From Purshia tridentata (lineage: Eukaryota; Streptophyta; Magnoliopsida; Rosales; Rosaceae), in contig QANT01004589.1 of the NCBI GenBank assembly GCA_003254885.1, positions 27,173-91,172 on the forward strand: a stretch of 64,000 bases of DNA, written 5' to 3'. How positions within the stretch are numbered: the first letter of the stretch is position 1; each line of letters starts with the position of its first letter. Position numbers and translations under genes: made by a program. Positions 11,546 to 23,664 of this stretch are shown here, one piece after another. Below the pieces are notes generated by a model. It was given only the letters and a program-made list of their open reading frames with translations, searched no databases and was not told the origin of the DNA.

Positions 11546-14500
11546 TGCATGCATTTTCATTTTAACAGAAAAGAAGGGTGCATCTTACTCTGGAACTTCC
11601 TTGGAGTGCTGATCGAGCGATTCAACAGTTTGGAAGAACTCATCGGTCAAATCAAGCATCTGCTCCTGAATACAGGTGGATAGATACTACATGTTTAACT
11701 GGTACACCAGTATTATGCTGGTAGCTGAATTACCACTCTCTACAGTTAGATGCTAGGGATTGTCCACTAAGTTAGTAGCTCAACAGATGCAATGGAATCA
11801 ACCCGATGTCTGAGTTGTTTTGGTTGAATTTATGGCCAAACAAAGTAACGAACCCAACTCGTGGCTTTATAACCAAATGTGTTTCTATACCTTGAGAATC
11901 AATAAGTTCTTCACATAAGAAGATTATTTTCTAATGTTGCTTTGGAGTTCATCTTTGTCATTTTCTGAGCAATGTGATTACTAATTAAAAAATTTGGTGT
12001 AAGCTGTGACAGATACAAGTGCCATGCATGGTTAGTGTTTTTCGAAGTTGCTGAATTAGTTTATCCACATTTCCGTTGCAGGCTACTCTTTACTAACCTT
12101 GGTGGAGAACGTCGGTTTGCATCCATTGTTGCAAAGAGATTAGAATCTCTTGGAGCACTAACACAGGGAGACCGCAGGTGAGTTGAATTTGATTGAAGTA
12201 TATTTGTCAGTATTGAGGTATATTTGTCAGTATTGAGGTATAAGAATATGAATTGTAACTTTTGTTTTATCCTGGATTTCATTTGCCTATCTAATTATGT
12301 GATTTGATGTATTGCAGGGCAGGCCCATCATTAAGTGCCTATAATTATGATAGTGCTTATGGGAAGAAGGCGTTGATGTTGATGTATAGAGGAATCATGG
12401 AGCAGGTTTTTATGAACTTCTTCTGACAGTTACTTACCTCTACAATAAATTTCTAGATGTAAAAATTAAATTATAATGGAAAATAACTAGAATTCAGCTT
12501 TCAGGATTCTCTGCCTGTTGTACCGCCAGGATGTTCATCTGAAAAGCCGGAGACAATCCAAGATTTTATTGTGAAGGCAAAAGCCGCTCTCGTGTTTGTA
12601 GGAATAGTTAGGGATGGTAATTTTTTCAAAAAAATTATGTCTTACTATGATGGCTAAAAAATTATTGCAAACTTTAGTATCCATATTTTTTCTTCTCATA
12701 TGCTGCAAGCTGTATTCGATATTTTGTTGGTCATTATAGTTAAATGATTGAAAATTTTGATTTTACATGATAGCATGTGATAGTACTCTTTCTTTTAACT
12801 TAATACTCTATTCTTCTCTTGATGGCAACTTCTACTTCCTGTGTATGATGTAGCTAATGCTAACGGGAAAGATTCTGGCAAGATCTCTGGCCGTATAGTT
12901 GATTCAGACATGCATGATGTTGGACGTTTCCTTAACCGGATTTTAGGATTGCCGCCTGATATACAAAATAGGTCCGTGATTTATCAACTAAAAATTGATT
13001 TTCTTATTGCAATTAGAATTGGGCTTAATATGCTGACACCACTGCAACACAGGCTGTTTGAGTTATTTGTTAGCATTTTGGATCTTCTTATCCACAATGC
13101 AAAAATTGAAGGGAATCTTGACTCTGGGATTGTTGATATGAAAGCTAATGTTGTAGAGCTACAAGGACCACCAAAGGTTAAGTTTTTTGCCGAAATTTCT
13201 CTTGTGTGCACTACATGCTATATGGTATTGACTCCCAATTTGTTGCAGACTGTTTATGTAGATCAAATGTCTGGAGCTTCGACAGAGCTTTTTACTTTTA
13301 CCCTGGATCGTGGAATCACGTGGGAGGTACTTTTGTTTTTCCACATGACTAGTTGAGTGTTGGTTTTCACTATGCTAATTCATCAGACATTCCAATTTTG
13401 TCTTTGGTAGTCTGCGAGTACCATGCTTGAAGAGAAACAAAAGGATGGGCTTGGTTCTGCCAATGACGGGTTCTATGAATCTAAAAGGGAGTGGTTGGGG
13501 AGGCGCCATATCATATTAGCCTTTGAAAGGTAATACAGTTGGAGTTTGTTGTATGTTTTTTTATTTGAAACTTCAACTTTTCTGCCAATGATTTCTCTAG
13601 GTAAATAACTCAAGCATTCATATATATTTATCAGTTCCATGTTTTTTTCTTATTATGTTTGTTTCATTATCGCTGCTTCACATTACAGCTACTTGTTATG
13701 AAATACTTGGAACAGGAACATGACTTGGTTATATACTGGTTGTAAATCAAATTGCAACTGAAGTGGTAAAAGTTACATCTTTGTCAAGACTCAAGGTCTC
13801 AAATTTTAGGCAGTGGTAGGACTGAGGAGCTTATGGTTGATAACTTTATTACCTAATTGGCCATATTAGCAATATACAAAACAAAACATGTGCAGATTAA
13901 TTGGATTGGTTATTTTAGGGTTACAATTTGCTGATTTTATGAACATATCAGTTGGGTTTCTTGCTTTTCCCCTTCTAACTAAATCTCAAGTTCAGAGAAG
14001 TAAGGAATATTATTTTTGAGATTAATACACCTAAACCTTCGACCCTTAATTTGTATAAGTTAGGAACAGAAATCAGATACAATTGAAACATTAATGTTAT
14101 TAAAATCTGAATGTTGTGGGCCATGGTTAAATTTGGCGAACTACCATTGATCCCAAAGACTTAAGCTATTGGGATGGTGGTCAAGTAGTGCTTTAAGTTC
14201 TAACAACATACATTTAAATGTTCAGGGCTTTTTTACTTTAATTAGTGAAACATGCTGCCTGGTTTCCTGTTTTCACTGTTTTACTTCAAATGTTTTTCAG
14301 TTCTACTTCTGGATTGTATAAGATTGTCCGTCCTGCTGTTGGAGAGTCAATGAGGTACCAAATTTTTAGTTGCCGTGTTTCCTTACTCTTTGCTGTAAAA
14401 TAAATTTATGTTTCACTTTCACCCACTTCTTGTTCCCTTGTACAGAGAAATGCCCCTGGCAGAGCTAAAAAACAAATACAGAAAAACATCAACATTGGAG

Positions 14501-15893
14501 AAGGCTCGCAGTGGTTGGGAAGATGAATATAAAGTTTCATCCAAACAGGTTGATTCTTCATGAACTTAATCTGATATGGCTGTAGAATTTTTGCTTAGAT
14601 GGTTAGCCTCATTTTGGTACAAACAGTTGCGAAACTGCTAATATAGGACCTACTTTCTATTATTTATAATGTGATAGTGAGGGTCTATATATTTTATATA
14701 TTAAAAATCAACTATACTTTTTTCAAGAATAAATGAAAAACAACTTTTGCATACTGTTGGGCAACTTGGACCAATTTGTTCAGACCTTCATGATCATCGT
14801 ATATATTTGCCGATTGTTACGTCCTTCACATCTCTGGCTCTATCTTTCTCAATTGAAGTTTTGGATATTTTCTTGCATCAGTTAAGAAGCTCAAATCTGC
14901 TAGTCCTATATAACATTTTGTATTTTAAGCTGATTAGCTTAAAATTACTTAGCTGTGCATACATATCTCTCTAGATCCCATAGCTTACTTCACCGTTACT
15001 CGCAGTGCATGCATGGTCCCAATTGTAAGCTTGGCAACTTCTGTACTGTTGGCAGAAGACTGCAGGAAGTAAATGTTTTAGGTGGCCTCATTCTTCCTGT
15101 CTGGGGCACTATTGAGAAGGCTCTTTCTAAGCAGGTAACTTGTTTTCATCTGCTGCATAATGTATGCAACTTGTCTCTAATACATAAATTCTTTAAAATG
15201 CATACCGACTTCTTTCCATTGTGGAAGCCATGAAAATTTCTGTGTTACCAAGTATCTGTGTTGCACTTAATTGTTTCTTAATAATTTATTTTCCTGGACC
15301 ATTCACATTTAGGATAAGTACAATCAGCATTTCTTTTATAATGGTGAGTAAACTTCATCCATTTGTATAATGATTTCGTGTTAAGTCATCTTATTTAACT
15401 TTTATGGGTACTATCTAATACCAATTAAGAAAGAGAATATACCACTGAAAAGTGTGGTGAGATGGTAAGCATGCTCGTCTCCCTCAATCAGTGCTTGGGT
15501 TGAAGTCACCATACCTTCATACAAGGCTGTGGGATCTTGTGTGACAAACCATTAGGAAAAATAATATGGTGAAATTGGTGTTTCCTTAATATTAAATGAT
15601 AAAAGCACAGTAGGATACAACTCTGATCAAAAGAAAAAATATCATTTCAGAAGAATACAGTTTCAACTCTCCTGGAAAATGTGTGCGCCTGTGCCCATAG
15701 AATCTGTTTAATGTTGTGGGGAGCTTTTAATTAATCAAGTTGAAATATATTATTGCTCACAACCTTTGTGACAATCTCTACAGGCCCGACAAAGCCATAA
15801 GCGGCTACGTGTTGTGCGCATAGAAACCACAACAGATAACCGAAGAATTGTTGGTCTCTCTGTACCAAATGCAGCAGTTGAATCCGTACTTCA

Positions 15894-15929
<36 letters not shown>

Positions 15930-16039
15930 TTCTTGTTATTTTCTCCTCTTCCCTTTTTTGTTGCTCTGCTTAGTCCTTGACCAGTAAAAGAAGAAAACAT
16001 GTTACAGATTTTGCATGGGTTCAAGAAATTGATGATTGA
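3375..16039 (+). CDS. FGT1: FORGETTER1 / strawberry notch homologue, DExH-type helicase with PHD finger (32 exons, 1262 aa)
   Basis: A nuclear chromatin co-regulator. In Arabidopsis, FGT1 works with SWI/SNF remodelers to keep heat-memory genes open. Exons: 3375-3830, 4178-4243, 4423-4596, 4679-4809, 5006-5082, 6240-6421, 6576-6653, 7646-7778, 8788-8848, 9093-9174, 9249-9377, 9481-9624, 9727-9826, 9908-10039, 10377-10447, 10517-10689, 10828-10921, 11063-11160, 11248-11383, 11569-11675, 12082-12177, 12318-12405, 12505-12616, 12854-12971, 13053-13176, 13249-13326, 13411-13529, 14301-14354, 14446-14548, 15006-15134, 15784-15895, 16008-16039. All junctions are GT-AG and keep frame. Visible in order: two LSD1-like zinc ribbons (Cys26/29/44/47 and Cys103/106/121/124) around a proline-rich linker; Walker [11 protein letters not shown] (249-258); motif II DECH (361-364); an acidic stretch; a PHD finger (C665, C668, C680, C683, H688, C691, C706, C709); a helicase C part with [11 protein letters not shown]. 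Arabidopsis FGT1 is about 1,295 aa, so this copy looks complete. The protein ends EIDD. Confidence 0.93.
10950..10982 (+). repeat. (CT)n microsatellite in FORGETTER1 intron 17
   Basis: About 16 CT units, starting roughly 30 bp after the exon 17 donor. Confidence 0.9.
11493..11541 (+). repeat. (CT)n microsatellite in FORGETTER1 intron 19
   Basis: About 24 CT units after a run of C, ending 27 bp before exon 20. It may act as an extended polypyrimidine tract. Confidence 0.9.
15896..15924 (+). repeat. (CT)n microsatellite containing the donor of FORGETTER1 intron 31
   Basis: Exon 31 ends CTTCAAG, and the intron begins GTCTCTCTCT and continues as CT for about 29 bp. Joining to the acceptor at 16007 gives the in-frame end [11 protein letters not shown], so the donor assignment is well supported. 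Confidence 0.85.
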
Positions 16040-16658
16040 GATGATGCAGTAGTGATTTGCTCAAGCTGTAAATTTTGCTGAGTTGCTCGTATATGCTGCG
16101 ATAATCGTGGAAGCATGGGAATATAGTTCCAGAAGTAAAGGCAGAAGAAGCCAAATACCTAAGAAATAGAACAGAAATTTTTCTGCACCTTGTAATGCAA
16201 CTGTGCAGTCATTGATTTTGTATTTTTGTTTTTTGTTTTTGTTTCTGTCAATCTCCCATGGCTCCATTTTTTGCCTTATAATTTTGTATATTGTCGACAT
16301 TGTTATTGAAGGCAATAGAAGTTAGATTACTAGGCTGTCTTGGTTATAGTTCCGCTGGAACTATTTTGTATCATTGTCATACAGTTATTAATATTCTTCA
16401 AATTGTAGATGAAATAGAAAATCCTTTTTGCTCAAGATCGTTCCAATGGTGGATGAACTATAAAATCCTTCATGTTAAATAACATTCAAATTAAAAATCC
16501 ATGTCAATAACTTTCAAATAAAAATCCTTTATGCTCAAGTTTTCATTGATTATCCAAAATAAAAGCAGAAGCACTGCAGAAAGTACCCCACTCGAAATTA
16601 AGCACAGCACAAAGTACCACACTCTGGAGATAACTTATTATTGTAATAAACTCACAAT
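16040..16658. other. Shared 3' region of FORGETTER1 and the metacaspase
   Basis: The two genes converge with 619 bp between stop codons. The region must hold both 3' UTRs. AT-rich near-repeats such as AAAATCC(T)TTCATG occur at 16460-16550, and AATAAA-like signals can be read on both strands. Confidence 0.6.
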
Positions 16659-18438
16659 TCAGCACACAAAAGGAGCATCGACATGATGGTCATGACAATA
16701 GAGTCCAGGTCGCTGAGCGAAACCCTGCCTCTTCAGGACCTCCCTTACCCTGTTCACAAGCTGTTGGTTTGTAACTTCACCATCTGTTTCAGAGAGTATG
16801 GTCTGAATTGCATTACTTAGAGCTCCATAAGCTTGGGCTGCATTTCCCGAAGGACTGGCATCGGCAGAGGTTTGGTCTGTCTGGCAACCGCTGATAAGAA
16901 TGCCACCATCAGGAATAGCGCGATGGTTTGCTCCGGCATAAACCTCTTGTTTGCTACCTATTTCTGTCTCTAAAGCAGGCTTTGCATACTCATCATTATC
17001 TTCAAGCTTTTGTTTAAGAAACTCTTGAGCCAGGCTTCCAACCTTCCCAAAGAACCCACTGCCTCCACCCTCATGACTTTGGAGTTTGTTCAAAATGACC
17101 TTCATGAACTTCTTCACCTTAGGACTGGCATCTTCTCCAAAAACATCAAAAAGGGTTGGCCTCAGCTTCCCAACATCAATGTCATTCTTTCCTGTTTTCT
17201 GCTTGAGTACATCTATCAAAACTGAGAGTGGCAGATCTCTGCTTTTCACATAGCCCCTGACACCATGTCCAATTTCCACCTCCCTGTCCTCAGACACTTC
17301 TTCTTCGTCATGTAGATGGCGCCGCAATCCAGATGGGATGTGGATTCCTCGAGACTCGAAAGCATCTTCCGCCTTATCCTTCAGAAAGCTCTTGAATCCA
17401 CCAAAACCGGAGCCAGAGCCAGAGCCAGAGCTAGATTCACGCTCTTTGCCCTTTGTGCTCTCCCCTATTTGCTCTTCAGATTCATCAATGAGGCCACCGC
17501 TGTGGCACGAATCCGAGACAATTGTCAGCCGGCAACCTGCTGGCAGCTGGTCCACAAATTCCCTGAAGTCGTCATCTGTCAAAAACACGTTCCACAAACT
17601 ACATTATCAACAACAAACTAGACTAACAATCATATATGAAAAAAGTAGCATAAAACTTTGGGAATATGATCGTTTGCTTGTATATTATGTCCATATTGTG
17701 TTTGTGTCCAAAACTACGTCACGAATCAGAGTTTATATTAAAAATATAATTAAATGAAAGCACGAAAAACATGGTAAACAGGCATGACCCAGAACCCAAT
17801 TCATTAAAATTATCATCCAGACAGATTCAGTTGACCCAAACATTTTGGATCAGCAAGCAAGATCTCAACTGTACTGAAACGATCAAACCATTTTGTTTGG
17901 CCAGAGAATGATCAAGCTCTACCCATAATTCTGTTCTAAACTGATGAACAGAAGACATACAAAACATGGCAATTCCCATAAATATTTCATCGGACTCAGA
18001 CATGATTCAAAACAAACACATCAAAATCATTTCTTTCACAAAACCCAAAACTGGAAAATCAAAACTTGTGATGAGGGAAAGAAATGAATGACCTGTGATG
18101 AGGTTCATGTCGGTGGGGACGATGCACTCATCATAGCCAGTGTCGTCGTCATCACCAGTCTCAGCCGGCAGGCGCGTGCCATGGCCACTGTAGTGTATAA
18201 AGAGAACATCACCGGAATCAGCCGATCGGATCAGGTTGGTGATGGCCCTGCGGATGTTTCGGCCGGTGGGCTGAGTGTAGGAGTCGTCGTTGTCAATCAT
18301 CACTTCGATGTCGTCCTCAGAAAACCCATATCTGTCGACAAGGCACCTGTGCATCCGCCTCACGTCGTTAATGCAGCCTTTGAGCTCTGCCTTGGTTCCT
18401 TGGTAGTTGCAGCCAATCAGCACTGCCTTCTTTGCCAT
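16659..18438 (-). CDS. MC4: Type II metacaspase, AtMC4-like (2 exons, 420 aa)
   Basis: A Ca2+-dependent Arg/Lys-specific cysteine protease involved in damage signalling and cell death. Exons: 18093-18438 and 16659-17575, joined as [13 protein letters not shown]. The p20 part shows the catalytic dyad His86 (HYSGHG) and Cys139 (DSCHSGG), at the same positions I recall for AtMC4, and the conserved [11 protein letters not shown] loop. A long variable linker of about 150 residues, typical of type II, leads to the p10 part with [12 protein letters not shown] and the end [15 protein letters not shown]. There is no N-terminal prodomain, again as in type II. I chose the MAKKAVLIG start because it matches the family, although an in-frame ATG lies two codons upstream. 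Arabidopsis carries a tandem cluster (MC4-7) at the matching site; only one copy is present here. Confidence 0.94.
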
Positions 18439-18442
18439 TCTC

Positions 18443-18660
18443 ACTCACTCACTCACCCTGTTTTCTCTCTGTTTTTTTTTTTTGGTACGATTTTGTTTCT
18501 TGGATCTCTTTTTTTTTTTATAGCTTTTTCCTTGTACCTTTTTGGATTTTGACTCACTCACTCACCCTGTTTTCACTCTGTTTTTTTTTTTTGGTACGAT
18601 TTTGTTTCTTGGATCTCTTTTTTTTATTTATAGCTTTTTCCTTGTACCTTTTTGGATTTT
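18443..18660 (-). repeat. 109-bp tandem duplication just upstream of the metacaspase start
   Basis: Copies 18443-18551 and 18552-18660 both begin ACTCACTCACTCACCCTG and differ at only a few positions. The first copy ends 5 bp from the start codon, so the duplicated block is the 5' UTR or core promoter. Both copies carry long pyrimidine tracts on the plus strand, that is purine-rich tracts in the transcript. Confidence 0.88.
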
Positions 18661-19057
18661 GATTTCTGGGTTTTTAAGAGAAAGAAGATTTAAAGGAATT
18701 GGAGGGTCTCTCTTGGGATCTTCTCCTTGATCACTTGGACTGGCAGGTTTGCTTTATCATCTGGTGGGGTTATGCTAATAATTAAACTTTAAAAAAAGAA
18801 AAAAAGAAGTTTATTTCCAATTTTCATACTCAAGTTTATTTAATAAAAATTTATAATTGATTATTAAAATTTTTGGCTGTTGACAGAAAAAAAAATGATA
18901 AGAAAATGATACACTGACACACTGATACAGTGATACTGATGTGGGGGCACGTCTTGCCTTTACTGTTTACATACTCAGCAAGTCGGCATTTGCTGGATAA
19001 TAATGTATTGCCATATTGGCGCACAATCTGTCTTTCCATACCGGCACAAATTTAAAA

Positions 19058-19790
19058 TGGCAATTTTTAAATATACCCACAAATTTTATTTTTTTTATCC
19101 AACTTCTCAATTTACCCAATCATCACTTTTTTCAAATTAACATTTTCTCATTTTACCCAACTCAAATTACTAACACACCCTTCCCCAGCACTACCCTCCT
19201 ATCTATCTTCTCCCCACAGCACTGACCCTCATCTCTCCTCCCTGTAGCACCACCCTCTGAACAGCAACCAACTAAAAAAAAAAATTTGCAAGTTCGATGG
19301 TCAACAAAATTTGGGTACAACAAAGCCCACCTTTTTGCTCTCTCCTTGAGTCCTACACCAAAAAAAAAACTTGCATATCAAGTAGGACAGAACCCACTTC
19401 TTCGCTGCACCACCCCAGTCGAACGAGCCCACCGGTTTCGGCAGATGACTGTCGACGGCGTGGTCGGGCATTGGGGCTTCTTGGCTGTGCGAGCTTGGCA
19501 TGGTGGTGCGCGCTGCAGGGAGGGGAGAGAGAGAGAGAGAGAGAGGAAGGTGGTACTGGCTGGGAAGAGAGGAGCTGGAGAGATATGGAAGGAAGAAAGA
19601 GAGGGCTGCACGGGCTGCAAAAGATGGGTATGGGTTTTTTGTTTAAAAAAATTTTATTGTCTTTTTTTTTGGCCAAAAAAAATTTATTGTCTTTAATAGT
19701 CATTTTATAATAGGATAAAATAATTCATTCATGTACAAAATATATGTTGGGTAAAAAAAGAAAATGATTGGGTATATTTAAAATTTCCCA
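19058..19790. mobile_element. Non-autonomous DNA transposon-like element with terminal inverted repeats
   Basis: The left end (19058 to about 19105) and the right end (about 19744-19790) are imperfect inverted repeats of about 47 bp; both read TGG(C/G)AA, then TTTTAAATATACCCA. The element is flanked by TTTAAAA on both sides (19051-19057 and 19791-19797), a likely 7-bp target-site duplication. The interior is more GC-rich than the surroundings and includes a (GA)n run at 19527-19543 and a self-complementary TTTATTGTCTTT pair near 19650-19695. The interior ORFs show no transposase motif. Family unknown; the TSD length does not fit the commonest MITE superfamilies cleanly. Confidence 0.72.
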
Positions 19791-19797
19791 TTTAAAA

Positions 19798-20771
19798 TAC
19801 ATATTCTTGAAGAGTTTATAATCGTCAGTCAATTTCCTCAAATGACATTATCAAATTCATAGTATCATCATCATACGGTATAATGTTACCTTACTTTGAT
19901 TAGCATTACCTTCTTACTTCAAATCAAATTCATAGTACCATCATGGGATGTGAATTCATGTGAATCATACATGTCCATGGTTTTAAAGTAATTTTATATA
20001 TTTCTTCTGTTTATTTTTATGAACACTAGGAAATAATATACCACTAGCAAGACAAAAAAGAAAAACCATGTCAAAGTTGGAGGAAAACAAAAAGAAAAAG
20101 GGCCTGGCCGGAATTGACACCATTAGCTGCCATAACAGGGTAAATTACGGCTTACAAGATTATTGCACCATAAGGTCCACAAACCAAATGATAAGTTGTC
20201 AAAAAAATTAAGGATTAATTATGCCTATAGATGTGGATTCTCAAAATTCATTTTGATTCATTTTACCCTTGAATTATGCCTCCCACTTTATATTGCTCCA
20301 TTCCAATAAGTTTGTTCCTTCATTAAATTAGTTAAAGTGTTTATGTTACATTACACTGACTTGGCTAACGAAAAAAGTAACACAACTTCATATTCTTGTT
20401 GAAGACTAAACAATTGAATGTTCTTTCAATTCTTTTCAAAAATCAATCATTTGGAGCTAGTGTAACAATTTCGTGTTTGGATGTGTCTACTCCCATTTAC
20501 ATAATAATCATTAAGGTCAATGGCCATAGCAGAAATGACTCATATCATATGGCATCGTTGCTATATATCTTCTTCAATATGAAACACAACATATCGGTGT
20601 GAATTGATCATAATACAAGAAACTTCCCTAGTAGGATCGAACCTACAGACTCTCTAAGATTTTGTGTGACACATAAATCCAAAGCTTCATGAACTTATTA
20701 AAATGAAATTATCTTTTCAAACTGGTAAAAGTAAAATGAAAAAACTTCAATTGTTGACAGATGACACCCTT
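19798..20771. other. Intergenic, downstream of the peroxidase
   Basis: AT-rich DNA with no recognisable gene. It includes the 3' flank of the minus-strand peroxidase gene. I see no repeat or RNA gene. Confidence 0.5.
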
Positions 20772-22170
20772 TTAAGCATTGACATAATTGCAGTTCACTC
20801 GGATCTCACCCTCATTTGGTCTTGTAAGAACATGGACATTTCCAAGCTTCACCATTGACACTGAAAACTGGCTCTCAAAAAGGAAAGGCTGAGATGCCAA
20901 TGCAGCAACAAATGGACCAGTTCTCACATCAGACTTGAGCAACTGATCTGTAGACAACAAGCCCAACTTCTTGTGCAGATTTGAGTAGTACGTTGTGTCA
21001 AATGTCTTTGGGGTTATAGCATCAAGATAGATCAAGTCCAAGTCATGTTTGCATTTCTTCTTCAAGAAGATGTTCAAGTACATGGAATTGAGTGAAGGGT
21101 CAGGCTTTCCGGTGCCATTGAAGTTTGAGAGTCTCTGCTTGAAGGCATAGCAAGAGCTTCTGCCAATGGTGTGTGCCCCTGATAGGGTGACCAAATCAAG
21201 CATGTTCAAGCCACGTTCTTCGAAGAACTTAATCAGTGCAGTGATATTTTCATGGCCCTGAGGAACCATGTCTGCTTCTTTCGAAATGGAAATGCGTCCA
21301 TCTTTGCGCCCAAATGGGACTTCCCAAAATGGACCTCCAGCTATAATGGTGGCATCTCTAGCAGCAGCAGTGAGAATGTCAGCACAGGACACTGTTTTAG
21401 GACACTGCCTCTCAAGCTCTGCCTTGATGTCATCGATGACTTCGAAACTTCTGAGTGTCCTGCTGGCAAAAGCTCTCCTCTCACTCCCTCGATGGTTGAG
21501 CAAAATTGATGCATCGCAGCCCTGCAACGCAAGTGCACGTACGTATTGTAAACAATATAACAACATAACATTAAAAATTGTCTTGGTAGAGAATATTTCC
21601 CTATATGGATACAGCCTTTTGGTTTTCAGTTAGGTGACTTGTTACATACTCTATTCCAATATCAATAATTGGATTTCATACTCGTCTATAAGTAAGAAAT
21701 GAAAACTATATATCAAGTTGTTAGACTATGAATCTGAATCACACGCTCAAAGAATCCACTCGATGAATGATTTAGATCGATAGTCTAACAACACGACAAC
21801 ATATTTTATATGAATACAGGGTTCGATCAAGTTTCATTTGGTGCTTGTTATATACAGATTATATAAAACACTACTTCACAAATGCATTAAGTTTAGTTAT
21901 CATGATGCTTACCCTGACAGCACAGTCATGGAAGTGCAAGCGAATGATGCTAGCAGCCAAGTTGAAGTCCTTCTCGATCCAGTCTCCCACTTTTTGCTGA
22001 ATGATGCCCTCTGCTTGTGGACACGTTTTAAGATAGTGAGAGAAAGACAGATAATCCTGCGCAGCCAAAACCTTTGGCCTGGGTTTAGTGGCAGCTGATG
22101 ATGCATTAATACTCATGAACAGCTCCAATAGAACAAGAAGAACAAACAATGTAGAAATGCACAACTTCAT
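20772..22170 (-). CDS. Secretory class III peroxidase, PRX7-like (2 exons, 335 aa)
   Basis: A haem peroxidase of the apoplast that uses H2O2 to oxidise phenolics, acting in wall cross-linking and defence. Exons: 21913-22170 and 20772-21521, joined as DCAVR|GCDASILL. The first about 24 residues form a signal peptide. Distal site: RLHFHDC with Arg77 and His81; proximal haem ligand: His203 in LSGAHTIG. The disulfide cysteines and the Ca2+-site residues around GCDAS are present. Plant class III peroxidase genes usually have three introns; this one keeps only the first. The C-terminus VNCNYVNA has no vacuolar extension. Resemblance to Arabidopsis PER7 is from memory. A TATA box lies about 70 bp upstream. 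Confidence 0.93.
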
Positions 22171-22237
22171 GTTTAATTTCTGAAGAAAACTAGCTTGTAC
22201 TGCTGTTGGTATATGCTAACTAATTTTCTCAGCCTTG

Positions 22238-22245
22238 TTTTTATA
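22238..22245 (-). promoter_or_regulatory. TATA box of the peroxidase gene
   Basis: TATAAAAA on the minus strand, 68 bp upstream of the start codon. This leaves room for a 5' UTR of roughly 35-40 bases. Confidence 0.6.
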
Positions 22246-23664
22246 CATGGCTCCATAAATTAATTAGTTGATGTGTTGCATGTGGGGTTTCAAAGTACGT
22301 GAGAAGCACTCTGCCCCTCTCAGCACACAAGGTAACATGTAAACATGTAGCTTCGAAAGTCTCATTTCAGCTATTGATACTATATTTTAATTCATGGGGT
22401 GTCTGAGTCCACCTCCCAAGAGGAAGGTCCTTGTGGAGAAGAACCCACGAGGGAGGGAGTGAGAAACCTCCTGCACAGACTACACCTGGACCAAATTCAT
22501 TAATTAATCCAAATCAGCATCTTCAACATTAATTGTTTACATTATTATTTGACACACCATCTAATATTTAAAGCTTCTCTCATATTTCACTAAAAAAATA
22601 CAATAGGCTGATCACTACTATTCTTTAATTGCTGAAGCGTGTTGAAAAAATCAAGCATTTTGGTATTGTCAGATGAAAGGGATATCCTGTGAAGAATTCC
22701 AGCAAACAGCATATAGTTCATGACAACATTTCCTTCTTGATGGGAGCTTTCTTGGGTAAAGCTAGCATTTCTTTATGTAAAACATGGAGAGAGTCACTTT
22801 TCACTTCATGTAGCTAGTGGAAAGATTGTAAGAAGATTGACCAAAGGGGTCATTGCAAATTTATTAATTTGCTCAAATGTTGATAAAAATATGAAATAAG
22901 AATTATTATATATCCATGGCATAGACATTTGGTATTATATCATGGCTAGACTTACATTAGGTTGACATGAAGCCAAAAGTAAATAAAATAATTTAAGGTG
23001 ACATCATCTTTGAGACATTTCATTTGAGCACTTGTCTCCGCTCTAAGGAAAATATCAATGAAAATTGAATTCTCGAACTTCCGACTTATTTTGTTACTAA
23101 GTTGTAGTTCTATTTTATTTTTTATTTTTTTCAATTTGATGCTATGGGGGTCCAATCCCAACAAGCTATACCAATCTGGTGCTCTTTGGGGGGGACCCAA
23201 TATCAGCAAAGGGGGGAGTGGAAAACAGTAGAGCCCAAATCCATCATAAAGTTCCATTTTCGGCCATAAGTTCAGAAAAATCCAGCATAAAAAGCCTTTA
23301 GAAAGATTGAATATGGGTGCAAAACTGATTCAACACATTGTCTTTCTATTCATTTGTTGATAATTTGTCTGAAACATTTGTGGTGAAATCATCTTTGGTT
23401 CAGTTATGCATGCCTATATGAATCTACTATTAGAAAGTCAGTCATGGAATTAACTCCGACCTTAAGAAAGTCGGTCATTAATTAATAACCAAGTTGCAAA
23501 AGAACACACCATTGATATTAAACTAAAATTGAAAGTATTATATACAACACAAGCACCACAAATTCACACTCAAAACAATTAATCATAAAGCAAAATTACA
23601 TCCCCAAATCACAAAATACAGTACACAGTTTTTGAATTCATATTGATTAAAAGGGTAGTGTTCT
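22246..23664. other. Intergenic between peroxidase and sHSP genes
   Basis: Holds the peroxidase promoter and the 3' flank of the sHSP gene. The minus-strand ORF at 22952-23257 shows no domain and is judged chance. No RNA gene seen. Confidence 0.5.

Noticed and set aside
19286-19710. Overlapping ORFs of 116-137 codons on both strands
   Set aside because: They lie inside the inverted-repeat element, are low in complexity (Arg-Glu runs from a GA repeat) and show no transposase or other domain.
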